A stretch of DNA of 64,000 nt from Anaerolineaceae bacterium (GTDB lineage Bacteria; Chloroflexota; Anaerolineae; Anaerolineales; Villigracilaceae), in the NCBI GenBank assembly GCA_009772985.1, contig WOUS01000004.1:1-64000 (forward strand). The letters are read 5' to 3'. The translations under genes were made by a program, and so were the position numbers. The first letter of the stretch is position 1. Each line of letters begins with the position of its first letter. Below, piece by piece: positions 42,072 to 51,083 of this stretch. The notes under the pieces were generated by a model. It saw only the letters and a program-made list of their open reading frames with translations. It was not told where the DNA came from and did not search any database.

Positions 42072-43481
42072 TTACTTTTTGCGTTCAGGTTTTTTCAGGG
42101 AGGCATAGCCCATCAGGATCAGCGTGAAGGCGATTACCAGCCCGCCGGTGACCAGCGCCAGGATGCGCCAGTCGAGGGTTTGCCACCAGGAGGCGGTCTC
42201 GGTGGCCGTCGTCTGCGACCCGGATGGGCCGCCGCCTCCCTGACCGTTTCCTGTCCCCGCGCCCGCGCCGGGCTGGCGGGTGGCCGCCGCAGCCGTGGCT
42301 TGCGCGCCGGGGGTGACAGCCGTTTGCGGTGTGGTGACCGGGGCGGCGGTGGGCGCGGTCGTCGTGGTGGTGCTGTTGGTCAGCCATGGCGGGCCGCCCT
42401 GGCCGATGCGCACCGGGACTGCCACTTCGGGGGCGGTCGGCTCCCACTGGCGGAGGAAGCCCACGACGGCCTGGATGTCGGCGTCAGTCATCTTGTCGCC
42501 CCAGGCGGGCATGGACGTGCCGGGGATGCCCAGGGTGATGATCTGCTGGATGGCCGGGTCGGGGGTGTTGACGATGAAAGACTGGACGTTGAGCGCCGGG
42601 GCGCGCTGCGTGCCCTGCCCGTCGGGGCCGTGGCAGCGGGAACAATTGGCCGAATACAGGTTCGCGCCGAGCGCCAGGCTTTCAGCAGTGACCGCCACTG
42701 GCACGTCCGGGGCGGGGATCGCTCCGCTGGGCACTTCCTCCCAGCGCTGGATGAGGGTGACCATGGCGGCGATATCTTCGGGGAGCAGGACGTTGCTCCA
42801 GCCGGCCATCAGTGTGCCGGAACTGCCGTTGGTGATGACGCGGGACAATTCATCGGCAGTCTTGGCGCGCACCAGCGGGTCGTTCAGTGCCGGGGCGATG
42901 GAGGTGCCGAGACCGTCCGCGCCGTGGCAGGCCACGCACTGGGCGGCGTAGATCGTGATGGCGGCCTGGAGGGTGGCGCCGCCGGGGAGGAGCGCGACTG
43001 CATCGAGCAGGACAGGATCCGGGTCCGTGGTGAACGGGATGAGCGGGGCCAGGCCCAGGTTCACGACGCGGTCTTGGGTCGCCTGCCAGTCCCCGAACTG
43101 GATCAGGGCCGTCAGTTCCCCAACCTGGAAGTCGCTGAGCGAGCCGCCGTTCGCCTGGCTCCAGGCGGGCATGGCGGTGTTGTAGCGTCCGTCGGCGATG
43201 ACACGCGTCAGGTCGCCGGCGGGCATGGTGCGCAGGGCGTCGCTGTCGAGGGCGGGGGTGGCGCCGATGCCTTCACCTGCCAGGCCGTGGCAGACCGAGC
43301 AGTTTTCGGCGTAGAGGGTCATGGCTTCATTCAGTTGGACGGCGAGGATTTCACCCTGCGAGGCTGCGATGCGGACGGGTTCGTTCAGGATGTAGAGGAA
43401 CAGGGCCACGACGATGAGCAGGGTGCCGGTGATGCCGAGCAGGGTTTCGATCTTTTGGGTGCGTTCGGGGTTGGGGGTCAT
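42072..43481 (-). CDS. Membrane-anchored triheme cytochrome c
   Basis: The 469-residue protein has an N-terminal anchor (residues 14-33), three class I cytochrome c domains with CSVCH (61-65), CVACH (182-186) and CSRCH (280-284), each followed by a Met ligand segment (TAMPAW, TLMAGW, TSMPAW), then a Gly/Thr/Gln-rich linker and a C-terminal helix (about 443-463). It is the electron-output subunit of the quinol-oxidising Rieske/cytochrome b complex encoded upstream, with which it overlaps by four bases. Confidence 0.95.
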   Translation of the reverse strand: MTPNPERTQKIETLLGITGTLLIVVALFLYILNEPVRIAASQGEILAVQLNEAMTLYAENCSVCHGLAGEGIGATPALDSDALRTMPAGDLTRVIADGRYNTAMPAWSQANGGSLSDFQVGELTALIQFGDWQATQDRVVNLGLAPLIPFTTDPDPVLLDAVALLPGGATLQAAITIYAAQCVACHGADGLGTSIAPALNDPLVRAKTADELSRVITNGSSGTLMAGWSNVLLPEDIAAMVTLIQRWEEVPSGAIPAPDVPVAVTAESLALGANLYSANCSRCHGPDGQGTQRAPALNVQSFIVNTPDPAIQQIITLGIPGTSMPAWGDKMTDADIQAVVGFLRQWEPTAPEVAVPVRIGQGGPPWLTNSTTTTTAPTAAPVTTPQTAVTPGAQATAAAATRQPGAGAGTGNGQGGGGPSGSQTTATETASWWQTLDWRILALVTGGLVIAFTLILMGYASLKKPERKK

Positions 43482-43972
43482 GGGTACACCACCTGTACGG
43501 TTTCAAAAGATTGACGCTGGAGGACGCTGCCGGTGTTCACTTTGACTTCGCTGTTCTCGATGCTGACCGGGAACAGGTCCAGCGGGCGCGGGGCGGGCGG
43601 GTTCTCGACCGAACCCTGCATGTCGAACCGGGAACTGTGGCACGGGCAGATGAATTTCTGCGCGGCCTGGTCCCACGGGACGGTGCAGCCGAGGTGGGTG
43701 CAGCGGTGGTAGACGGCCAGGAAGCCGCCGTCCGGCAGGCGGACGATGTAGAAGCGCCCGTTGGTGACGTGGGTCACCGAGCCGGGCGGGTAATCGTCCA
43801 CCAGACCGGCGGTGATGGTGGAGCCGAATTCGCCTTCGGCCAGGCGCGGCTGCAAGTAGGCGAAGAAGATGCCGCCGGCTTCGAGGGCGGCCAGTCCGCC
43901 GAAGAAGGTCCAGGTCAATTTGAGAAAGTCGCGGCGGGAGACTTTGGGTGCGGGGAGAGTGGTTTCAGTCAT
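43478..43972 (-). CDS. Rieske iron-sulfur protein
   Basis: A 164-residue protein with a twin-arginine start (SRRDFLK at 12-18) and a membrane helix, then a Rieske domain: C91-T-H93 with C96, and C109-P-C111-H112 coordinate the [2Fe-2S] cluster and the supporting disulfide. It transfers electrons from quinol at the cytochrome b site to the cytochrome c encoded downstream. It lies between the cytochrome b and triheme cytochrome genes. Confidence 0.96.
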   Translation of the reverse strand: MTETTLPAPKVSRRDFLKLTWTFFGGLAALEAGGIFFAYLQPRLAEGEFGSTITAGLVDDYPPGSVTHVTNGRFYIVRLPDGGFLAVYHRCTHLGCTVPWDQAAQKFICPCHSSRFDMQGSVENPPAPRPLDLFPVSIENSEVKVNTGSVLQRQSFETVQVVYP

Positions 43973-43987
43973 GGATGCCTCCAGCGT

Positions 43988-45391
43988 TTAGTGCGTGACG
44001 GTCGGTATGGCCCACGGCCAGTACAGGATCATGCCAGGGCCGCGGAAGAAGATGCCGATGACCGTCAGAATGGCGAAGGCTGTGAACAGGAAAACGGCGA
44101 TGAACAGGACGCGCTCCTCGATGTCGGCGCGCAGGTGTTTCTTGGCCCAGTCGTCCATCAGGATGATGGGGAGCGCAACGACCGCCAGCGGGATGAGTCC
44201 GTTCGAGAGCAGGTTGGACCAGGTGGGCAGCCAGGCCGACCAGTCCAGGAGGAACTCGTCGAGCAGCACCCAGGCGGGGGTCAGGATGATGGCCAGCCCG
44301 AGGGCGAGCAGGGTCAACGAGCGGCCGCGGCGCGAGCGGAAATACACGCCCACGCTGGTCTGGTTGATGTCGAAGAAGGGCAGCAGGAAAATCCCCAGCA
44401 TGGCAATTGTCGGCAGGAAGATGCCCGCCACCAGCGGGTGGAAGTGCAGGAGCAGTTCCTGCAAGCCGAGGAAGTACCACGGGGCTTTGGCCGGGTTGGG
44501 ACTGATGTTCGGGTCGGCGATGCCTTCGAGCGGCGCGGGGATGAACATGGAGAAGACCAGGATGGCCGCGACCCAGCCGATGGCGAAGATGAATTCCTTG
44601 CGCACCAGGTGCGGGATGGTGGTGACGCGCTCGGTTTTTACTTCCTCCGTTTCGTCAACACCTTTCGGGACCGTCAGCCCGCCATCCTTGCGGACGCGCC
44701 AGAAGTGGAAGGACATCAGCCCGAAGATGATGAGCGGGATGAAGGAAATGTGCAGGGAGTAGAAGTTGAGCAGGGTCTTGGCGCCCACTTCCGGCCCGCC
44801 CAGGACGAGACGGGTAAGTCCTTCGCCGATAAAGGGAACGTAGCTGATGATGCTCGTCCCAACGGTGATGGCCCAGTAGGCCAACTGGTCCCAGGGCAGG
44901 AGGTAGCCGGTGAAGTTGGAGGCCAGGATCAGCAGGAGCATGGCCACACCGATCAGCCAGTTCGTCTCGCGCGGCGGGCGGTAGGCCCCGGTCACGAAGA
45001 CGCGGATCAGATGCAGGACGGCGATGACCACCAGCAGGTTGGCGCTCCAGTGGTGCAGGTTGCGCACCAGTTCGCCGAACCAGACGTTGGAACGCAGTTC
45101 CAGGATGTCGCGATAGGCCTGCGGGGCGGCGGGGGTGTAGTTGTTGAGCAGGATCGCGCCGGTTAGGCCGAGGATCATCATCAACACAGCCGACAGCCCG
45201 CCCAGGCCCCAGGAGTAGGTCCATTTGAGGGTGCGTTCGTTGACTTTGGTGGGATGCAGGTGCAGGATCAGGTTGCCCACCACCAGGCGCATGCGGCCGC
45301 GGTCATCACTGGGCAGGCCTTCCGGGACAAGCCGCTCGCGCATGCGTCCCAGCATCGTTTTTGGTTTTTCTTCCGGGATTTGTTCGCTCAT
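43988..45391 (-). CDS. Cytochrome b (fused b6/subunit IV type)
   Basis: A 467-residue protein with the full cytochrome b fold in one chain. Heme-ligand helices show NLHHWSANLLVV and HLIRVFVTGAYRPPRE, then NFTGYLLPWDQLAYWA, and HISFIPLIIFGLMSFHFWRVRKDGG; the C-terminal half contains the quinone-site motif PAKAPWYFLGLQELLLHFHP, where PEWY is replaced by APWY. I start at the ATG at 45391 with GAGGAG upstream. It begins the b-Rieske-cytochrome c operon. Confidence 0.94.
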   Translation of the reverse strand: MSEQIPEEKPKTMLGRMRERLVPEGLPSDDRGRMRLVVGNLILHLHPTKVNERTLKWTYSWGLGGLSAVLMMILGLTGAILLNNYTPAAPQAYRDILELRSNVWFGELVRNLHHWSANLLVVIAVLHLIRVFVTGAYRPPRETNWLIGVAMLLLILASNFTGYLLPWDQLAYWAITVGTSIISYVPFIGEGLTRLVLGGPEVGAKTLLNFYSLHISFIPLIIFGLMSFHFWRVRKDGGLTVPKGVDETEEVKTERVTTIPHLVRKEFIFAIGWVAAILVFSMFIPAPLEGIADPNISPNPAKAPWYFLGLQELLLHFHPLVAGIFLPTIAMLGIFLLPFFDINQTSVGVYFRSRRGRSLTLLALGLAIILTPAWVLLDEFLLDWSAWLPTWSNLLSNGLIPLAVVALPIILMDDWAKKHLRADIEERVLFIAVFLFTAFAILTVIGIFFRGPGMILYWPWAIPTVTH

Positions 45392-45753
45392 CACAATCTC
45401 CTCAGTAAAGAAAGATTGGCCGTTTATATCACGCGGGTTTGGATTTGGATTAAAGGCAATGTGAAGATTTTCCAGAGTTATTAATTATGCCACGAATTGC
45501 ACGAATTTGTACGAGATAATCTGGAGTTCGCGGGGCTTTCTTAAAGCCGCGGTTGTCTTGCACAACTTACGCTGGATCTGAAACGCGAATGCCGCGAATA
45601 GTATCAGTCCGAAAAAAGCCTCGATTTCCCGCCCGGAAAAGTTTGCCCAATCTTGCCGGTTTGTTTAAAGTTCCTTTACATAACCTTGCTATCATGGGCG
45701 CAGTGTTGCAAGCAAAACAACCGAAAATTCTCAACTTATTGGAGGTAAATCCC
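45392..45753. other. Divergent promoter region, no gene seen
   Basis: The region separates the cytochrome operon (minus) and the DUF2202 gene (plus) and must hold both promoters. It is AT-rich near 45425-45500 and 45660-45740. A GGAGG ribosome site precedes 45754. I see no reliable hairpin or coding frame. Confidence 0.5.
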
Positions 45754-46539
45754 ATGTTCAAGAAGTTCTTAATCGGTACCCTGGCGGCAGTTCTCCTCGT
45801 TGCGGCGGGCGCGAGCGCCTACACCGCCCTGGCGGCCCCCGTTCCTCAAGCCCAGTCCCAGCCTGTGGCGGAGAGCGTTTCCGTCGAACCCGCCGCTGTG
45901 GTGGATCCCGCGGCTGTGCCGAATACCGCTGCCGCGGCAAACACCGCTCCTGTGGCGGACGCCGCGGCCCAGACCGTTGCGGCTGACACCCTGACCGCGG
46001 ACGATACCGCCGGCCTGCTTTTCATGTACGAAGAAGAAAAACTGGCGCGTGACGTTTACAATGCCCTGTATGCCATTTGGGGCCAGCCGACCTTCCAGAA
46101 CATCGCGGCCAGTGAACAGGCGCACATGGACACCGTCAAGGTCCTGCTCGACCGTTACGGCATCGCGGCCCCGGAAAATGCTGCGGGCGTGTTCAGCGAT
46201 CCCTCGCTCCAGGCCTTGTACGACAGCCTGATGGCAACCGGCAGCCTGTCCCTGGCAGATGCGTTGAAAGTGGGCGCGACCATCGAAGAAGTAGACATCA
46301 TGGACTTGCAGTCCCGCCTGGCGCTGACGACCAATGCCGACATCCAGCTGGTTTACAGCAATCTGCTGAATGGCTCCTTCAATCACCTGCGCAACTTCGT
46401 CAGCGCGCTCGAGAACCAGACCGGCGAAATCTACCAGCCGCAGTACCTGAGCGCCGACCTGTACCAGACCATTGTCACCAGCGCGAACGGCAACGGCCAG
46501 GGTCAGGGCAGCGGCAAGGGCTATCGCGGCGGGAGATAA
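45754..46539 (+). CDS. DUF2202 (ferritin-like) secreted protein
   Basis: A 261-residue protein with a signal peptide (KFLIGTLAAVLLVAAGASAYTALA), an Ala/Pro-rich linker to about 88, a DUF2202 domain from about 95 to 245 (GLLFMYEEEKLARDVYNALY, IAASEQAHMDTVKVLLDRYG, LVYSNLLNGSFNHLRNFV) and a Gly-rich tail. The E/H pattern (EEEKLAR, EQAHM, NHLRNF) is that of a ferritin-like four-helix bundle with a di-metal site. Its function in the family is unknown; it stands alone and is followed by a terminator. Confidence 0.9.
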   Translation: MFKKFLIGTLAAVLLVAAGASAYTALAAPVPQAQSQPVAESVSVEPAAVVDPAAVPNTAAAANTAPVADAAAQTVAADTLTADDTAGLLFMYEEEKLARDVYNALYAIWGQPTFQNIAASEQAHMDTVKVLLDRYGIAAPENAAGVFSDPSLQALYDSLMATGSLSLADALKVGATIEEVDIMDLQSRLALTTNADIQLVYSNLLNGSFNHLRNFVSALENQTGEIYQPQYLSADLYQTIVTSANGNGQGQGSGKGYRGGR

Positions 46540-46558
46540 TCAACAACCCTGCCGGATC

Positions 46559-46597
46559 AAAATGACCTATCCCTAAGTTCGGGATAGGTCATTTTTT
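46559..46597 (+). terminator. Rho-independent terminator
   Basis: The stem AATGACCTATCCC (46561-46573) with its complement (46581-46593) and a TAAGTTC loop is followed by a run of T. It ends the DUF2202 gene. Confidence 0.93.
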
Positions 46598-46721
46598 GAT
46601 GCCGCCAAGGGAATCTGCATAACGGATAATGCGGGTGAGAGACCAAGATGTAAATTTTGAGCGTCTTTTCTGTACCATGCGAGTGGGCTTGTCCCCAGCC
46701 TGGATGAAGAGAGCGAATTTG

Positions 46722-47270
46722 TCAAGCAGGGCTATCGCCGGACAACTGTTCCCACCAGCGGAGCGCTTCGGCTTCGGGAGCGCTGGAGCGGTCGAGATGG
46801 ATGGTCCCTGCCACGGGGAGAGCGGCCCGGGCATTCGCCGCCAATTCCGTGCGGACGACGATGAGGCCGAGACGGTAAGCAGTCTGGCGCAGGGCCGGCA
46901 GCGCGGACGCCCAGCCTGCCGCGCGCAGGAGTTCGAGCGGGCCGAGTTCATCCACAATCAGCAGGTCACAGGGCAGAGAATCTTCGAGGACGCGGCTGCC
47001 CCAGTCGAGGGCGGCGCGGTCGAAGAACCAGTCCCCCAGTTGCAGGTCGAAGGGCGGACGGGAGGCGGCAGAAGCCAGGGGACGCGTTTCCCCCGTCTGC
47101 AAGTTTTCAGCCAGGATGCCGGTCTTGACGCCGTTCTCGAAGACGGCCGGCGAGAGCAGACCGGCCGCCTCCCAGCCGGCGGCGCGGGCGTGTTCCGCAA
47201 AGCGGCGGCAGAACAGGGTCTTGCCCGCGCCGCGCGGACCGGTCAGCAGCCAGAGGGCGGGCGCAGTCAT
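46722..47270 (-). CDS. THEP1-like nucleoside-triphosphatase
   Basis: A 182-residue P-loop protein: Walker A GPRGAGKT at 11-18, Walker B LLIVDELGPLEL near 93-104, and the FCRRFAEHARAAGWEAAGLL segment characteristic of NTPase_1/DUF265. It is the last gene of a FecCD-type transport operon and overlaps the ATPase gene by four bases. Its coupling to metal or cofactor transport is odd and is shared by some anaerobes; its role here is unknown. Confidence 0.82.
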   Translation of the reverse strand: MTAPALWLLTGPRGAGKTLFCRRFAEHARAAGWEAAGLLSPAVFENGVKTGILAENLQTGETRPLASAASRPPFDLQLGDWFFDRAALDWGSRVLEDSLPCDLLIVDELGPLELLRAAGWASALPALRQTAYRLGLIVVRTELAANARAALPVAGTIHLDRSSAPEAEALRWWEQLSGDSPA

Positions 47271-48043
47271 GTCCACAGCACCTGTTTGTGCCCGTCCACG
47301 TCTACGAGGCGGATGGGGAGGCCGTACACGCGGCTGAGGGCTTCGGCGGTGAGCGCCTGCTCCAACGGGCCAAAGAGGGGCGGCCGGCCCGGTTCCATCA
47401 GCAGGACATCGTCGGCCACGGCCAGCACGACTTCCGGTTCGTGGTTGGTCATCAGCAGGGTCACGCCCTCGGTGCGCAGGGTTTTCATCATCTGGATGAG
47501 GCGGGATTTGTTGCGCAGGTCGAGGTGGGCGGTGGGTTCGTCGAGCAGGAGCAGGCGCGGACGCTGGGCGACAGCCCGCGCCAGCAGCATGAGTTGGTGC
47601 TCCCCGCCGCTGAGTTGGGGGACGGGGTGTTCGGCCAGCGCGGCCAGCCCAACCTGATCGAGGGCTTGCAGGGCGGCGTCGTAATCGGCGGCGGCGGGTA
47701 TTCCCAGCGGGGGCATGTGCGGGGCGCGGCCCATCAGCGCGTATTCCAGCACGGTGTAATCGAAGGGGGTGTGTTCGTTCTGCGGGACGAGCGCCAGCCA
47801 GCGGCCGCGCTCCAGGCGGGAGTGTTGGCGCAGGGGAAGCCCGTCGAGGCGGATGCCGCCCGTCCACGCGGCCAGCCAGCCGAGCGCCAGGTAGAGCAGG
47901 GTGGTTTTCCCGGCCCCGTTCGGGCCGAGGATGGCGGTGATGCGTCCGGGGTGCAGGTCGAAGGTCACGTCCTGCAAAAAGGGCTGCCTGTCACGCCGGT
48001 AGCCGAAGGTGACGTTTTGGAAGGAGAGCAGCGGGGCGGTCAT
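47267..48043 (-). CDS. FecE/BtuD-type ABC transporter ATP-binding protein
   Basis: A 258-residue ATPase with Walker A GPNGAGKTT (39-47), signature LSGGEHQLMLLARAV, Walker B LLLLDEPTAHLD and H-loop MTNHEPE. It drives the FecCD-type permease encoded just upstream (four-base overlap on each side) for uptake of an iron-siderophore, cobalamin, or other metal-chelate. Confidence 0.92.
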   Translation of the reverse strand: MTAPLLSFQNVTFGYRRDRQPFLQDVTFDLHPGRITAILGPNGAGKTTLLYLALGWLAAWTGGIRLDGLPLRQHSRLERGRWLALVPQNEHTPFDYTVLEYALMGRAPHMPPLGIPAAADYDAALQALDQVGLAALAEHPVPQLSGGEHQLMLLARAVAQRPRLLLLDEPTAHLDLRNKSRLIQMMKTLRTEGVTLLMTNHEPEVVLAVADDVLLMEPGRPPLFGPLEQALTAEALSRVYGLPIRLVDVDGHKQVLWT

Positions 48044-49050
48044 TGTTTTGCCCTGGATTTCTGGAACATCATCAAAGCGAGGAAGATGAGCGCGCCGAAG
48101 AGCGAGGTGAGGATGCCGAGCGGGATTTCCCCGGCCAGCAGGGTGCGCGCCAGGTCGTCGCACAGGACGGTGAACAGGCCGCCGAGCAGCATGGAGGCGG
48201 GCAGGCTGAAGCGGGTGTCGGCGCCGAACAGTCGGCGGGCGATGTGCGGCATGATCAGCCCGACCCAGCCGACCATGCCGGTAACGGCGATGAGCGCGGC
48301 GGTGGGCAGGACGGCGGCGAAGATCAGCAGCCAGCGTTCGCGGCCCGGAGCGGCGCCCAGCGAAAAGGAGGTCTGCTCGCTGAGGGCGAGCAGGTTGAGC
48401 CGCCAGCGGTAGAGCAGCATGACCAGCAGGCCGACCAGCACGACCGGCAGGATGGTGAGCAGCCGCGCCCAGGTCACGCTCGCCAGCCCGCCGAGCAGCC
48501 AGAAGGTGATCTCGGGCAGTTGGCGCAGCGGGTCGGCCATGTATTTGAGCAGTCCCAGCCCGGCGGAAAAAAGCGCCGAAACGGCGATGCCTGCCAGCAC
48601 CAGCCGCAGCACCCAGCCGCCGTAGCGCAGGCGATGGGCCAGCAGGTAGGAAACCCCCAGCCCGGCCAGGGCAAAGAAGGCCGCCGCGGACTGTGTGACG
48701 ATGGCCGTTCCGCCGAGACATACGATGGACAGTGCCGCGCCGAAGGCCGCGCCCTGTGAGACGCCCAGGAAGCCCGGTTCCACCAGCGGGTTGCTGAACA
48801 ACATTTGGAAAACCATGCCGGCCGCCGAAAGGGTCATGCCCAGCAGGAGGGCGGTCAGCAGGCGCGGCAGGCGCAGGTTCAGGACGAGACGGGCGGCCAG
48901 GCTGTCACTGCTGAGGCGTTCCCACGTCAGCAGGCCGGGAGCCGGGTAGCGGCCAAACAGCAGGGACAGCCCGGCGACGAGCAGCAGTCCGAGCGCCAGG
49001 GCCAGCAGGATGCGCTGGCGGTGATGGTTCTTGAGCAGGGCAGGCGTCAT
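48040..49050 (-). CDS. FecCD-type ABC transporter permease
   Basis: A 336-residue permease with about ten helices. Family motifs: RLPRLLTALLLGMTLSAAGMVFQMLFSNPLVEPGFLGVSQGAAFGA near 55-100, ITFWLLGGLASVTWARLL, and VTGMVGWVGLIMPHIARRLFG near 270. The upstream gene is the substrate-binding protein (shared base at 49050) and the downstream one the ATPase. Confidence 0.94.
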   Translation of the reverse strand: MTPALLKNHHRQRILLALALGLLLVAGLSLLFGRYPAPGLLTWERLSSDSLAARLVLNLRLPRLLTALLLGMTLSAAGMVFQMLFSNPLVEPGFLGVSQGAAFGAALSIVCLGGTAIVTQSAAAFFALAGLGVSYLLAHRLRYGGWVLRLVLAGIAVSALFSAGLGLLKYMADPLRQLPEITFWLLGGLASVTWARLLTILPVVLVGLLVMLLYRWRLNLLALSEQTSFSLGAAPGRERWLLIFAAVLPTAALIAVTGMVGWVGLIMPHIARRLFGADTRFSLPASMLLGGLFTVLCDDLARTLLAGEIPLGILTSLFGALIFLALMMFQKSRAKQ

Positions 49051-50156
49051 CAGGGCAGGTCGCCTTTGAAGGTCGGGAGGATGTTCTGGTCGAAGAAGGC
49101 CGCGTCCAACCCGTAGAGGCTGGCGTAAAAGTTCCGGGCTTCGGCAACCGGATCGAGGTGCGCGAAGAGATCGGGGTGCAGGCGGCCTGCCAGCCAGGTG
49201 AGGCCGAGGATCCAGCGCGGGTCGGGTTGGTCCCAACTGTAGAGGTCGGCGGGGAAGGCGTAGAGACGGTTCTCCTGCACGGCGCGCAGGGCCTGCCAGT
49301 TGGGGTCGGCTTCCAGCCCGGCTGCCACGTCGGAGGAATTGGCGTTGTAGGCGACGATCAAGATGACGTCCGCGTCCCAGGCGGCGATCTGTTCCAGCGC
49401 GACCTGCGTCCAGCCGTTGCCGAGGGCGGCGTCTGCCCAGACCGGGTCGCCGCCCGCCATTTGCACCATTCGGGTTTGGATCCATCCCATGGGCGGGACG
49501 TTGAAGGCCACGTTGCCGTCCTTGTTGTTGTAATAGAGCAGGAGGGTGCGGGGTTTTTCGGCGGCGCCGGCAGTTTGCTGGATGGCGTCCATTCTCTCCT
49601 GGTAATAGGCGGCCACTTCGGCGGCGCGGGCTTCGTTGCCAAAGACCTTGCCGAAAATTTCCAGGTCGCGGGCGTATTGCTCGGGCGTCTCGAAGTCCAC
49701 GTAGATGACCGGGATGCCGAGGGCTTCGATGGGCGCGCCGGTTGTTTCGGCCAGGTAACTTTTCAGGATGACGAGGTCGGGCTGGAGGGCGGCGATCTGT
49801 TCGGCCCCGGCGTTGCTTTCGAGGATGACCTTGCCGGCAAAGTCCGGGTCAATCAGGGAGATGAAATTGCTGGTGCCTTGCCCGGCGTTACCCAGGCCGA
49901 CGATCCGTTCGGAGGCTTCGGGGAACAGGTAGGCCGCGTCGGCGATCATGAACAGGCCTTTCCCGGCGATGACGATGCGCCGGGGCAGGGCGGGGAGGGT
50001 GACAGCGCGCCCGAGGGCGTCGGTGATGGTGAGGCTGGAAGGTTGCAAGGTTGCAGGCTGCAAGGTTGCGGCGGGCGCAGGAGTAGCAGTTGCCTGCGGT
50101 GTGCAAGCCGCAAGAAGCAGGGCAAACAATAAGACAGACAGGGTAATGCGTTTCAT
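49050..50156 (-). CDS. ABC transporter substrate-binding lipoprotein (FecB/BtuF fold)
   Basis: A 368-residue lipoprotein (signal LLFALLLAAC) with a Thr/Pro/Ala linker and the FecB fold: ITDALGRAVTLPALPRRIV, VGLGNAGQGTS, and AAWDADVILIVAYN. AGGAG precedes the ATG at 50156. It binds a chelate or cofactor outside the cell and delivers it to the FecCD-type permease. Trp- and Tyr-rich tail (LYSWDQPDPRWILGLTWL) is common in this family. Substrate unknown. Confidence 0.92.
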   Translation of the reverse strand: MKRITLSVLLFALLLAACTPQATATPAPAATLQPATLQPSSLTITDALGRAVTLPALPRRIVIAGKGLFMIADAAYLFPEASERIVGLGNAGQGTSNFISLIDPDFAGKVILESNAGAEQIAALQPDLVILKSYLAETTGAPIEALGIPVIYVDFETPEQYARDLEIFGKVFGNEARAAEVAAYYQERMDAIQQTAGAAEKPRTLLLYYNNKDGNVAFNVPPMGWIQTRMVQMAGGDPVWADAALGNGWTQVALEQIAAWDADVILIVAYNANSSDVAAGLEADPNWQALRAVQENRLYAFPADLYSWDQPDPRWILGLTWLAGRLHPDLFAHLDPVAEARNFYASLYGLDAAFFDQNILPTFKGDLP

Positions 50157-50197
50157 GGAAATCTCCTGTAGAAAAAGGGAATTACAAAAGGGTTTTG

Positions 50198-50277
50198 GGT
50201 AATGGCGCAAAGTACATGATGTAGGGCGAGATACTATCTCGCTCTACGGTGAAAATCATGTAACTCGACCCACTACC
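50198..50277. repeat. Palindromic element, copy 1 of 2 (80 bases)
   Basis: 71 bases (50207-50277) are identical to 61715-61785. The element has ends GGTAATG and CACTACC that are inverted (one mismatch), an outer arm TACATGAT with ATCATGTA, and an inner arm GTAGGGCGAGATA with its near complement TATCTCGCTCTAC, so it folds into one long hairpin. It separates the SBP gene from the DUF364 gene and overlaps the DUF364 stop codon. Confidence 0.92.
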
Positions 50278-51037
50278 GGTTTTCGTTGGTCATCGAGACC
50301 AACCGCACGCCCAGACGATGTAATTGGTGAAAATTGGCGCCCTGGGCCACGCCGCGCAGGGTTGCATCAATATCGTCCACCACTGCGCCGGAAATGATGT
50401 TCACACCGAAGTCGAACAAAACGGGGGAGAGCGGCGTGGTCGGACCGATGAGCAGGGTGAGCGTATCCGGGCGGCGCAGGGACATCAGGCCGTCAAACGT
50501 GCGGTTGAGCAGGGTCATGGCGGTAATTGCCAGCACGTCTGCCTGGGGGATGATTTCGGGCGCGGACCCGGCGGGCAGGTCGCCTTCGCGCGGGTTTTGT
50601 TCCAGCACCCAGAGATTGCCCACGCGCGGGCGCAGGCGCGTCACGAAGGGGAAATGCCCCACCACAGCCACATTTTTTCCCGCGCCATGATGAGCAATGA
50701 CTTCCTCGGCATGGATTTCCGTCCATTGACCGGTGAGACGAGGCAGGAGAGCGTTGACGGCTGCCAGGCCGATCGCGACCTCGGTCAGGCTGGCAGAGTG
50801 GACGAATTCCGCCAGTCCGCGCGCCGGGAATTCGGTCAGGTATCCGGCGCGCGGGATGGCCGGCTCGTTGGTGTAGTGGCGCGATTCGTCTCCAACGGTG
50901 GCGGCCAGCCCACAGCGGGTCTCACCGTTCACTTCGACAACGACAGCGGTCCAGTAGAGACCGATCTGCACAGTGACGAGTCTGCCGTCTGGCAGGTCTT
51001 GCAGGAGGCGGTTGAAGAGCATGTGGCTGACGGTCAT
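50273..51037 (-). CDS. DUF364/DUF4213 Rossmann-like protein
   Basis: A 254-residue protein of the putative heavy-metal chelation family: an N-terminal DUF4213 part (about 1-85) and a DUF364 Rossmann-like part (from KNVAVVGHFPFVTRLR). It is the first gene of the FecCD-type operon, so it probably helps handle the imported metal or cofactor. I use the ATG at 51037; a second in-frame start at 51103 with a better ribosome site (GGAAAGGAG) would add 22 residues spanning the terminator hairpin described separately. Confidence 0.8.
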   Translation of the reverse strand: MTVSHMLFNRLLQDLPDGRLVTVQIGLYWTAVVVEVNGETRCGLAATVGDESRHYTNEPAIPRAGYLTEFPARGLAEFVHSASLTEVAIGLAAVNALLPRLTGQWTEIHAEEVIAHHGAGKNVAVVGHFPFVTRLRPRVGNLWVLEQNPREGDLPAGSAPEIIPQADVLAITAMTLLNRTFDGLMSLRRPDTLTLLIGPTTPLSPVLFDFGVNIISGAVVDDIDATLRGVAQGANFHQLHRLGVRLVSMTNENR

Positions 51038-51055
51038 AAGTCTCCAAAACAAAAA

Positions 51056-51083
51056 GGCTGTCTCCAATGGAAAAGAGACAGCC
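51056..51083 (-). terminator. Leader terminator (attenuator) before the DUF364 gene
   Basis: On the minus strand the stem GGCTGTCTC (51083-51075) pairs with GAGACAGCC (51064-51056), and a TTTTTGTTTT run follows directly. It lies between the leader and the first ATG of the operon, where termination would switch off the transporter. This is the layout of an attenuator or riboswitch expression platform. Confidence 0.82.
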
